A program made the translations under genes and the position numbers. Of a DNA stretch of 31,125 bases, positions 15,531 through 22,485 are shown one piece after another. Source of the stretch: a virus. The notes below the pieces were generated by a model. It made no database searches. It was not told where the DNA came from and saw nothing but the letters and a program-made list of their open reading frames with translations. Each line of letters begins with the position of its first letter. Position 1 is the first letter of the stretch. The stretch lies in the IMG/VR virus record IMGVR_UViG_3300045010_000886, positions 1 through 31,125 of that record; one strand, written 5' to 3'.

Positions 15531-18413
15531 ATGCCGGTCCTCAATATAGAAGCGATAAAGCCTCAATACAAAGGTGAGTGGAGCCAGACCACGACGTACG
15601 TGGCCGGCGACGTGGTCACCTATCGCAAGTCGCTCTATTCTGCCGCATCCAAAACAACGGGTTTCGCCCCACAGAGCGACTCTTCCTTGACACCCACAGG
15701 ATCGCCGTGGGTGCTGATGATGGTTGACGCCGACACTACGATTTTGAGCAACACGTCGGCGCTCGGCCAGACGTCCCAAGGCGTTCTGTATGAGAACAAT
15801 TCGGGAAACCTGCAGCTTTCGGCTGGTCTTACACCAAAAGAACTGTCCGGCTCAAAGGTCGTCGTCAATTATCTGACGACTGGCGCAGGTGTCGCCTCTT
15901 CGTATTCTGGTGCCGCCACCACTGGAAAGATCAGGCAGCACAGACAAATCACCACCGGCAACGTTCGTGTTCAAACCGCAGAAAGAACGGCCGGAAACCA
16001 AAATTCAATTTCCGATGGGTATTACAAACAGAGCGACATCAACAAGGCATGGGAAGTTGGCGGAACAACGACATTTGACGCAACCGACATGGAGGGCGTC
16101 ACCCTGGATCTTGTCACGACGGAGACCTCAAGGCAACGTGCGGGTGTCCTCGGTGCCCTGGATGCAACATCGCCGCTTCGTGGATCGGGCACGCCGACTC
16201 AGGCGCTTGCATTCAGCAACACGGTTGAGTACTCAGTTGCAAACAGCGGATCGAGTGCCTTCGCGATTTCGGGTACGGGTCTCAGTGGTACCGTCTTAAA
16301 TCCGACGCTTCAGGTTCGCGTCAATGACAGAATCATCTTCACGCGGACTACTTCTGGGCATCCGCTCTACATTTCCACGGTTCCTGGTACATCGTGGACC
16401 AATACACCGACAAACACGCCGGCGGCTCCGAACATTGTTGCCGGTAATGGAACGACCGTCGTTGAATTTTCCCCGGCGTATGCCGGAACCTACTACTACC
16501 TATGCAGCAGCCATCCCTCCAGCATGTGGGGAACGATTACGGTTGAACCACGCGCTGAAGTTCGATTTGAGCCAGCATCGGCCAGCCGTTTCCAGACATC
16601 GCCGATGTCAAAGATTACGGATTTCTATTGGCCGGATGGTGTCCAGTGGACAAAGCCAAGATGGCTTGACCACGATTACTGCTTCCAAGAAGTCTGGCCC
16701 TATTCGCAGGGGCCGACGGCCGGATTCAACGGCTCGACTGGAATATTTGCATCCATAACACCGGACAGAAAGCAAATCAAGGTCGGCGGATACAATGCCA
16801 ACTGGCACATTCCGATCAACCATTATTCGGACCAAATAACTACCGGATCCTACTCTATGGATGAGGCGAATAGAAGAGTCCGCAACCTTCAGTATGCGCA
16901 GTTCCAAGACGCATTGCGCGAAGACGAATACTTCATGTATCTTCGCACGTCCTACTACTCGGTTTATGCAATAACGAATCACGGTCGCCTTTTCCAGAAT
17001 GGAACATCCTGGAACTATCACTGGTGGACGGACAACTACATGACGTACATGAAGGCGCACCCGTTCTTTGATTACGAAAACGGAAGAAGCGCATGGGACT
17101 TGCAAATTTGGAGTTTTCGAAACAATTTCAACAATTCCAACCAGATGGTCCAGATGGTTCTCACCAAAGAAGGTCAATTGTGGTCGTGGGGATACAACGG
17201 AATCGGTACACTCGGCGATGGCACAACCAACGACCGTCAGTGGCCAAAGCTCGTCGGCGGTGATGGTCCAGTAACACCATCAAACGACACTTTGCAAAGA
17301 GTTTTGAGCGGAACCGCTGGAACATCATCCGAATTGAGGGCAAAGGTGGTGTGGTTTGCGCTCGGCCCGTCGTTCAGCGACGGCACGGCCTATGCCGGAA
17401 ATGATCTAGGCGAATGGTACGGCTGGGGTTGGAACAACCGCTACACGCTCGGGGTCGGCGACAACAACCAGAGAAACACCCCGGTACGGTTGACAAGCCT
17501 TGAAACGAACATTTCTTCGGTTGCCGCCGCTTCGAAAATTCCGATTGACTGGTCAATGCAACACAACGGCTCAAATGACACAACCTATAGGAACCTGACT
17601 TTTGCGCTCCTTCCAGACAACCACATCTACGCCGCTGGTTACACATCGGATTTTCAGGACGGAAACAACAATTCGAGCCAGTTTGCGACATTGTCCACAT
17701 GGACGCGAGCCAACCGGCCAACCGGCAAGACGTGGGTGAAGATGAAGGCCGCCGGACACCAGCGATCGACCGTTTACGCAATGACAAATGACAGGTTTAT
17801 TTATGCTTGGGGCGCGAACCAGTACGGTGCCATCGGCGATTTGTCGCAGAATTCAAGAGCAGTTCCGACAGTCGTTTCTGGACTACCAACCGGCGTGCAG
17901 GGAAATATTTATGATTTCTACCCCTGGGGTGGCGGTCAGGGCGGCAACACAGGCGAAACCGGGTTTGCTGGGTGCTTGATTCGCCGCCGCGACTGGAACA
18001 ACACGTCACAGATATACACCGGAACCACAGACAGATGGTTCATACAGGGTTTCGTCGGAAACAGCACCAGTTATTTCAATCGCCTAAACCTCGTCCCCGT
18101 CTCTGGAAATGCTCGATCTGGTGAAAACTTTGCCGACAGCCTGGCAACTCCATTTGAGATCACTTCGCTTCTGCCCAACCAGGGTCAGGGGATTGTCGAC
18201 GTGAATATCCGGTCATACTCAAGCTGGCCGACCACCATCTACATCACGTACGACAACGGAAACGTTTTCCAATGGGGATACGAATACACCGGCCGCGGTG
18301 AATATCCTTCGGAGGGCGGCTGGGAGAGCAACGGCCAACTTGGTATGGACACGAGCACGCCGTCTTGGCGTGGGTACCCGAGGCTTGTAAATCAGGTAAA
18401 CAACTTCATCTGA
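15531..18413 (+). CDS. RCC1-repeat tail fibre with cupredoxin-like domain (960 aa)
   Basis: AGGAGAA precedes the ATG. Residues ~10-65 are the same N-terminal module as in the two preceding fibres (YKGEWSQTTTYVAGDVVTYRKSLY). Residues ~232-343 form a plastocyanin-like domain: a VRVNDRIIF strand, then GHPLYI with H277, then AGTYYYLCSSHPSSMWGTI with C325, H328 and M332, ending in a VEP strand. This matches the H...C-x2-H-xn-M type 1 copper ligand set. From about residue 400 the sequence parallels the 668-aa paralogue (ITPDRK-x2-KV-x-GYNA; NHY-x-DQI) and continues with RCC1 blades such as GQLWSWGYNGIGTLGDG and FIYAWGANQYGAIGD. Copper binding itself is not proven. Confidence 0.85.
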   Translation: MPVLNIEAIKPQYKGEWSQTTTYVAGDVVTYRKSLYSAASKTTGFAPQSDSSLTPTGSPWVLMMVDADTTILSNTSALGQTSQGVLYENNSGNLQLSAGLTPKELSGSKVVVNYLTTGAGVASSYSGAATTGKIRQHRQITTGNVRVQTAERTAGNQNSISDGYYKQSDINKAWEVGGTTTFDATDMEGVTLDLVTTETSRQRAGVLGALDATSPLRGSGTPTQALAFSNTVEYSVANSGSSAFAISGTGLSGTVLNPTLQVRVNDRIIFTRTTSGHPLYISTVPGTSWTNTPTNTPAAPNIVAGNGTTVVEFSPAYAGTYYYLCSSHPSSMWGTITVEPRAEVRFEPASASRFQTSPMSKITDFYWPDGVQWTKPRWLDHDYCFQEVWPYSQGPTAGFNGSTGIFASITPDRKQIKVGGYNANWHIPINHYSDQITTGSYSMDEANRRVRNLQYAQFQDALREDEYFMYLRTSYYSVYAITNHGRLFQNGTSWNYHWWTDNYMTYMKAHPFFDYENGRSAWDLQIWSFRNNFNNSNQMVQMVLTKEGQLWSWGYNGIGTLGDGTTNDRQWPKLVGGDGPVTPSNDTLQRVLSGTAGTSSELRAKVVWFALGPSFSDGTAYAGNDLGEWYGWGWNNRYTLGVGDNNQRNTPVRLTSLETNISSVAAASKIPIDWSMQHNGSNDTTYRNLTFALLPDNHIYAAGYTSDFQDGNNNSSQFATLSTWTRANRPTGKTWVKMKAAGHQRSTVYAMTNDRFIYAWGANQYGAIGDLSQNSRAVPTVVSGLPTGVQGNIYDFYPWGGGQGGNTGETGFAGCLIRRRDWNNTSQIYTGTTDRWFIQGFVGNSTSYFNRLNLVPVSGNARSGENFADSLATPFEITSLLPNQGQGIVDVNIRSYSSWPTTIYITYDNGNVFQWGYEYTGRGEYPSEGGWESNGQLGMDTSTPSWRGYPRLVNQVNNFI

Positions 18414-18425
18414 TAGGTTGTAATC

Positions 18426-18830
18426 ATGGCTTACGCAGATGCGGAATCACTCTCGGAACTCCTTGAAGAAGGACTCTCCAACCTGAGGAATGTTGAACAT
18501 GAGATAGCGTCCGGAAACGGGTCTGCTTTTACGGATTTTGTTCAGTCGGGAACAATTCTTGAACCGTTACAAGGCAAGAATTTGGAAGTCGAGCTCTACA
18601 ATCCGAGGACGAACAATTGCGGAATGGTTTATTTCTATTTCAGGGGGGCAATGCGGCCGAATCCCCAGATTGTCGCCTTTCTAAATGAAGAGCATCAGAC
18701 TGTCAATGTGGAAGGTGTGCCGACCTTGTTGGCCATGTTGCTTGAGCTGCTTGGGCCGTGGCAAGAAATCGACACTACAGTGATCAATCCGTTTGTCGTC
18801 AAAGAAGAGGGATCTACACCCGAGGAGTGA
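18426..18830 (+). CDS. Unknown protein after the fibres, possible fibre assembly factor
   Basis: A 134-aa acidic protein. It begins with a helix (AESLSELLEEGLSNLRNVEHEIA), has a beta-rich middle (NLEVELYNPRTNNCGMVYFYF) and ends in a helix (VPTLLAMLLELLGPWQ) and an acidic tail. The start is 12 nt after the last RCC1 fibre, and its 3' end overlaps the convergent glycosyltransferase gene by 17 nt. The position right after long fibre genes is typical of fibre chaperones, but the sequence offers no family match. Confidence 0.65.
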   Translation: MAYADAESLSELLEEGLSNLRNVEHEIASGNGSAFTDFVQSGTILEPLQGKNLEVELYNPRTNNCGMVYFYFRGAMRPNPQIVAFLNEEHQTVNVEGVPTLLAMLLELLGPWQEIDTTVINPFVVKEEGSTPEE

Positions 18831-19845
18831 GTCCGACGGTCTCGGAGAAATCGTACCCGTACGATTCTTTCTGATGAGTTTCTAGTTTTTTGTAGAACTC
18901 CTGAATGTCAAAATTTGCCGCTTGATAATAGCGCTTCAACAGATTCATGCTCGGCGCACCCCATTCACCGAGATATTGGCCGGTGAGGATTCTTTGAGTT
19001 CGTAATTTTCCGCTTAGGCGCCTTCTTCTGTTGTTGTATTCGTCAATGTGTCTCCAGTCCAACTCGTCTAGCCTGCCGTTCATCATTGCTATTTGCCCTG
19101 CAATATCATCGTCACCGTCTGGAATGTCGGGAAATTTGGCTCTGTGCCAAACGATCATCTCTGGTATCGCATACATTCGGTAGCCGCGAGTCCACGATCG
19201 GACAGCAAGACATGGCTCGTCGCCCTCAAACATGATTGCTGGATCCGGCATTATCTCCCAGAAAAATTCCGACCTCGAGAAAATGAAATGGTTTGATAGG
19301 CAGTGGTGTTCCTGCCATTCGCCACGAACCGGTTCCCCATATCCATACATTGGCATCCAAGCGATGAAAGTTTCCGGCCTGTCGTACATCGCCATTGTTG
19401 GAGCAGACCCATTGTCGGGCGAATCAATGACATTGATTTCACCGTCATACAGGCCGTACCTGGGCAGATACTGGGTTATCAGCGGTCTTGTCTTGGGGTC
19501 GGACTCTTCAAGTTTTCTGTGCTTGTCAAGAAGAATCCTGTCCCAGCCATTGTCAAAGAGGTGGTGGGCGTCCAAGCGCAACATATACGGCTCGTGGTCG
19601 TGAAGTGCTCCCGCCATGACCCTGGCGAGATCGGCTCCGCGAGGAGAATCGCAGAACACATTGGTGACTCTGACGTTTTTCAGGTTCCTGAAATCTTCGA
19701 ATTGGCCGGTTGTTGATTGCTGGCAAATCCCAAAAGACAGGTTGTCGGGTTTTTCTGCCGTGGCGATAGCTCCCTCAACGGTCAGCCGCAGGTGGTCTTC
19801 ATTGAATGAGGGAATTAGGATGAATATTTGTTCGTTGCCGGACAT
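18814..19845 (-). CDS. Glycosyltransferase, GlcNAc-transferase-like (GT60/PF11397 type)
   Basis: A 343-aa protein with an AGGGTT site upstream. A GT-A start (IFILIPSFNEDHLRLTVEGAI) is followed by RGADLARVMAGAL and YMLRLDAHHLFDNGWD, in which D92-x-H94 sits where GT-A enzymes keep their metal-binding DxD/DxH. Further on, FEGDE (residues 206-210), RSWTRGY (216-222) and IVWHRAKFP (H234) follow. This order is that of the family including Dictyostelium Skp1 GnT1, which adds GlcNAc to hydroxyproline. No membrane segment, so it is probably cytoplasmic and acts during virion assembly. A general GT2-like enzyme acting on a host or phage glycan is the alternative. Confidence 0.85.
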   Translation of the reverse strand: MSGNEQIFILIPSFNEDHLRLTVEGAIATAEKPDNLSFGICQQSTTGQFEDFRNLKNVRVTNVFCDSPRGADLARVMAGALHDHEPYMLRLDAHHLFDNGWDRILLDKHRKLEESDPKTRPLITQYLPRYGLYDGEINVIDSPDNGSAPTMAMYDRPETFIAWMPMYGYGEPVRGEWQEHHCLSNHFIFSRSEFFWEIMPDPAIMFEGDEPCLAVRSWTRGYRMYAIPEMIVWHRAKFPDIPDGDDDIAGQIAMMNGRLDELDWRHIDEYNNRRRRLSGKLRTQRILTGQYLGEWGAPSMNLLKRYYQAANFDIQEFYKKLETHQKESYGYDFSETVGLTPRV

Positions 19846-19943
19846 GCGTGAACCCTATCACTATTGGGTGGTATTGTTTGCTGGTGGGAAACAAGTCCAA
19901 TTACAACAACAAGCGCAAGAAGCGCAACAAGCGAAGGAAGATC

Positions 19944-20210
19944 ATGCCAGAAGATATGCCGCTCATCACCGAGGAAATGGCCGCCGACGGCCAGCAGACC
20001 GGAGTCCCCAATTTCACGCAAAGCGAAATGGAAGTGTTTATGGTGCTCGCCGAATACTCCCAAGAGATTGAACGCCTTAGAATGATGGTGCTTGCCCTTG
20101 GCGGCGACCCAGATGCTCGTTACACATCAGAGGATTTGGGTGGTAGGGTTGGCGACCAGCAACCCGATCCGGAACTTGCGAAAATGAATGAGGAAATGAC
20201 CTATGAGTGA
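19944..20210 (+). CDS. Small acidic protein, unknown
   Basis: I prefer ATG 19944 because GAAGGAAGA lies 2-10 nt upstream; the product is then 88 aa. Upstream in-frame starts exist (GTG 19884, ATG 19848) and would add an N-terminal stretch with a very basic run (NNKRKKRNKRRK); that longer form cannot be excluded. The 88-aa form has helices (SEMEVFMVLAEYSQEIERLRMMVLAL), probably coiled coil, and an acidic end. Its stop overlaps the start of the next gene (20203). No family recognised. Confidence 0.6.
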   Translation: MPEDMPLITEEMAADGQQTGVPNFTQSEMEVFMVLAEYSQEIERLRMMVLALGGDPDARYTSEDLGGRVGDQQPDPELAKMNEEMTYE

Positions 20211-20358
20211 CATCCCATCAAATGTTTCTGCCGACGCGGTCATCAGTGACCTGGCCGAGCAAATCACGCGCCTGACAAAAGAGAACGCGATTTTGCGGGC
20301 AATGATTCGCAAAATGCAGGAGAATGCACAAGCCCCCCAGGGGGTGACGGGTACCTGA
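20203..20358 (+). CDS. Short coiled-coil peptide (51 aa)
   Basis: An ATG at 20203, overlapping the previous gene by 8 nt, opens a 51-codon frame: MSDIPSNVSADAVISD, then LAEQITRLTKENAILRAMIR, a heptad-like leucine/isoleucine pattern, and a Gln/Pro tail ending at the TGA at 20356. Coupled translation with the upstream gene, which also contains a probable coiled coil, suggests the two may pair. Unknown role. Confidence 0.55.
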   Translation: MSDIPSNVSADAVISDLAEQITRLTKENAILRAMIRKMQENAQAPQGVTGT

Positions 20359-20375
20359 TTGGCAAGGAGGGTCAT

Positions 20376-20582
20376 ATGAAAAAAATATTAGCGTTGTTGC
20401 TTATTGCCTCATCATCGTTAAGTTGTTCAACTGGTGCTGAATTTGATGACCAACCTTACGACGATGTAGAAGTAGATCCAATTTACAAATGTTTTGAAAA
20501 CTATGCGGAGCTGAATAATTACCAACTTTCTGATGATCCATCAGACATGATTGAATATTGTTATGAAATTTACGGAGACTAA
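20376..20582 (+). CDS. Small secreted protein or lipoprotein
   Basis: A 68-aa protein with a very strong ribosome site (AAGGAGGG, 4 nt before the ATG). A signal peptide is clear: MKK, then ILALLLIASSSLSCS. C17 could be a lipid-attachment cysteine, but the residues before it (S-L-S-C) are not the canonical lipobox (L-[AST]-[GA]-C). The mature part is acidic, with C39 and C62 positioned to form one disulfide. Its A+T content looks higher than that of its neighbours. Exported phage lipoproteins often block a second infection, but here that is only a possibility. Confidence 0.65.
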   Translation: MKKILALLLIASSSLSCSTGAEFDDQPYDDVEVDPIYKCFENYAELNNYQLSDDPSDMIEYCYEIYGD

Positions 20583-20599
20583 TTAGATGAAAAAAACTG

Positions 20600-21949
20600 T
20601 CAGCTCTGCTTCATGTTGTAAAAGTAAAACCGATTCATTGAGTATCTGACTCCGGCCTTCACTTTTTCGACTCTGTGTTCAAAAAGGTAATTTGACGGAA
20701 ATATTAGTATCTGGCCGGCAGTGGGTTTTATTCTGTGGTCAAAATTTACGAATACAAACTCTCCCCCATCGTAGTCATCGTTGAAATAGCAAGTTGCCGT
20801 GATTACTCTGTGCAGGTGCGGTTGGGCATCGGTATGTGACGTCATTGATTGGCCGACCCGGGTTCTCAGTAATGTTATGACTTTTTCTGAGTGGACTGGT
20901 TTCGTATTGAATGCCGATGAGTAGTGGCTCACAACCGCATCTATTCCCGAGAATAGAGATTTTGAAAGTCTTGTAATTGGGTCAACATGGTGACACTGTT
21001 CGTGTTTGCCATAAAGCCAGAAATTATCCGGTCTTGTTTCTACGGGAACCAGGTTCTCGTCGCCATATTTGGCCATTTCCCAACCCATAAAACACGCGTT
21101 ATGTATCAACCCATACAGTTGTTGGGCGGATTCTTTTTTTATTGAATATGAGTGAACGCCGGGAAGTATTTCTTCTGGCCCTTCGAACGACATGTCGACT
21201 GTTTCCACTGTCAAATTGTTTTGCTGGCTTGCAACTTCGGCTATTTCTTCGTAGTAACCAAGAACTCTCGCATACGCAGTCAAACCTTTTGTGTTTTCGC
21301 ATTTTGCCGAAGGCGGATCTGGCAACGGAAAATATCTTCTCTCGTTGAAATACCTAACATCTCCGTCGCGGCAGTATTTCGCCATGCCGCCTTTCGGGTC
21401 CGAAATGATCCAATGATCAGGAGTAACAAACTGCATAAACAGCTGGATCACGTAATCCGATTCATTCACAGATGGATAGAAGGGTCTTGCATGTCTGTGG
21501 AACTGGCCTGCGTACAAAACTGCCGAATTTTCTTCGAGGCTAAATATTTCATCATTGATCGTCAAAGCCCAATCGATAGTTTTTTCGATGGTCACGTTTA
21601 TTGAAACTTGCGATGCGTTTTGATCAAGGTGATCCCAAAGGTTTGGGATACAGCCCTCGTGTATTTGGTATTTGCCGAGATAGTTGTAACCCTTCACCAA
21701 GTGATTATTGCCGGTAATTTCTCTTATTTTTTGTGTTGCCTCATTTTGGACTTTTTCTGGCACCGCCGGCCCTGAGCCATATCTCCCGATCAGGTGATCG
21801 TAATTTGTGGTAAGTAAAGATTCTTTGCATGCTGATTTGAGTTCAGCGAAACTCTCTTCAGAAAAAAAATTGCCCACAGAACGCGGTTTGTCTATTATCT
21901 CTTGTAGCGGGAAAAGAATGCGGCCGAATGTTTTTGTTTCAGATTGCAT
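20600..21949 (-). CDS. 2OG-Fe(II) dioxygenase, prolyl 4-hydroxylase-like, with a second N-terminal oxygenase-like domain
   Basis: A 449-aa protein. The C-terminal domain has the full facial triad and 2OG-binding signature: SHTDAQPH with H372 and D374, CYFNDDYDGGEFVF, GQILIFPS, and H425 followed by R435 (HRVEKVKAGVRYSM), the P4H pattern. A second, more diverged domain lies N-terminally: H107-x-D109 (LWDHLDQN) and H151/H153 (FHRHARP), which would also fit an Fe(II) site. These enzymes hydroxylate protein side chains (Pro, Lys), nucleic acids or small molecules using O2 and 2-oxoglutarate. The operon also encodes a proline-repeat protein, which makes prolyl hydroxylation the leading hypothesis. 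It starts 4 nt after the Zn-ribbon gene. Confidence 0.85.
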   Translation of the reverse strand: MQSETKTFGRILFPLQEIIDKPRSVGNFFSEESFAELKSACKESLLTTNYDHLIGRYGSGPAVPEKVQNEATQKIREITGNNHLVKGYNYLGKYQIHEGCIPNLWDHLDQNASQVSINVTIEKTIDWALTINDEIFSLEENSAVLYAGQFHRHARPFYPSVNESDYVIQLFMQFVTPDHWIISDPKGGMAKYCRDGDVRYFNERRYFPLPDPPSAKCENTKGLTAYARVLGYYEEIAEVASQQNNLTVETVDMSFEGPEEILPGVHSYSIKKESAQQLYGLIHNACFMGWEMAKYGDENLVPVETRPDNFWLYGKHEQCHHVDPITRLSKSLFSGIDAVVSHYSSAFNTKPVHSEKVITLLRTRVGQSMTSHTDAQPHLHRVITATCYFNDDYDGGEFVFVNFDHRIKPTAGQILIFPSNYLFEHRVEKVKAGVRYSMNRFYFYNMKQS

Positions 21950-21953
21950 TCGT

Positions 21954-22181
21954 TCACCATTTGCCGAGCGGGCAGACTGCTTCCTTTAAACGGGCTTTTA
22001 TCTTCATAAAGCATCCGCATTCTTTGCATTGAAACGTTGTCTTTATCAAGCGGTCGCATCCGGCACATTCTGCGATTCGATCGGCATACTTGTTGTCATC
22101 GACTTTTGGGATATTTGGATTGAGAACGTCCCACGGTCTGGTAGTGCCGAGCTTCTTCTTGTATTCCTGCCATGCGCTCAT
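21954..22181 (-). CDS. Small Zn-ribbon protein
   Basis: A 75-aa protein with a zinc-ribbon pattern C-x2-C (AECAGCDRL), C-x2-C-x-C (FQCKECGCFM) and a final CPLGKW. The CGCFM-x-IKARL...CP-x-GKW ending recurs in small phage proteins, usually encoded next to oxygenases or structural genes. It could act as a small metal-binding partner of the dioxygenase encoded 4 nt downstream, but that is inference from position. Its start abuts the stop of the upstream gene (22182). Confidence 0.7.
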   Translation of the reverse strand: MSAWQEYKKKLGTTRPWDVLNPNIPKVDDNKYADRIAECAGCDRLIKTTFQCKECGCFMKIKARLKEAVCPLGKW

Positions 22182-22454
22182 TCATTGACCCGCTTTGGTG
22201 AATGTTCCGTCTTCTTGGAGAATATCTCCGCCCTGAACGACGTTCTTTTGGTCGGCCGCCAATTTTACCACTTTGGGGTCGGATGACCACGCTGCGAGAA
22301 GAAGTTCCGCATTGTTCATTACCGGAATGACAACGGTAACCTCGTTTTCGACGACAAAAGCGAAGAATTCGAATTGTTCTGGATTTGATACAGGATTCGG
22401 CGGCTGTGTCTGGAGGCCGTCAGTGCTTTTGTTTGGTTGAAAATTTTCTGACAT
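22182..22454 (-). CDS. Unknown 90-aa protein
   Basis: The start is ATG 22454, with GAGGAAAA immediately upstream. A further in-frame ATG at 22544 lies inside the preceding gene and has no such site. The product has a polar N-terminus (SENFQPNKSTDGLQTQ), a beta-strand pair (FEFFAFVVENEVTVVIPV) and an Asn/Lys/Asp-rich end. The FAFVVENEVTVVIPV-MNNAELLLAAWSSDPKVV pattern suggests a small alpha/beta protein. It is part of the minus-strand run 24941-20600 and may relate to assembly of the fibre encoded upstream. Confidence 0.65.
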   Translation of the reverse strand: MSENFQPNKSTDGLQTQPPNPVSNPEQFEFFAFVVENEVTVVIPVMNNAELLLAAWSSDPKVVKLAADQKNVVQGGDILQEDGTFTKAGQ

Positions 22455-22485
22455 TTTTCCTCGATTCGTCGTTTTCGATACTAGA

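Noticed and set aside
7525-18413. Diversity-generating retroelement acting on the fibres
   Set aside because: No reverse transcriptase and no template/variable repeat pair were seen in the window.
19874-19894. Inverted repeat TTGTTT ... AAACAA between divergent genes
   Set aside because: Six-base arms with a 9-nt spacer, A+T-rich and possibly coding; too likely by chance to call an operator.
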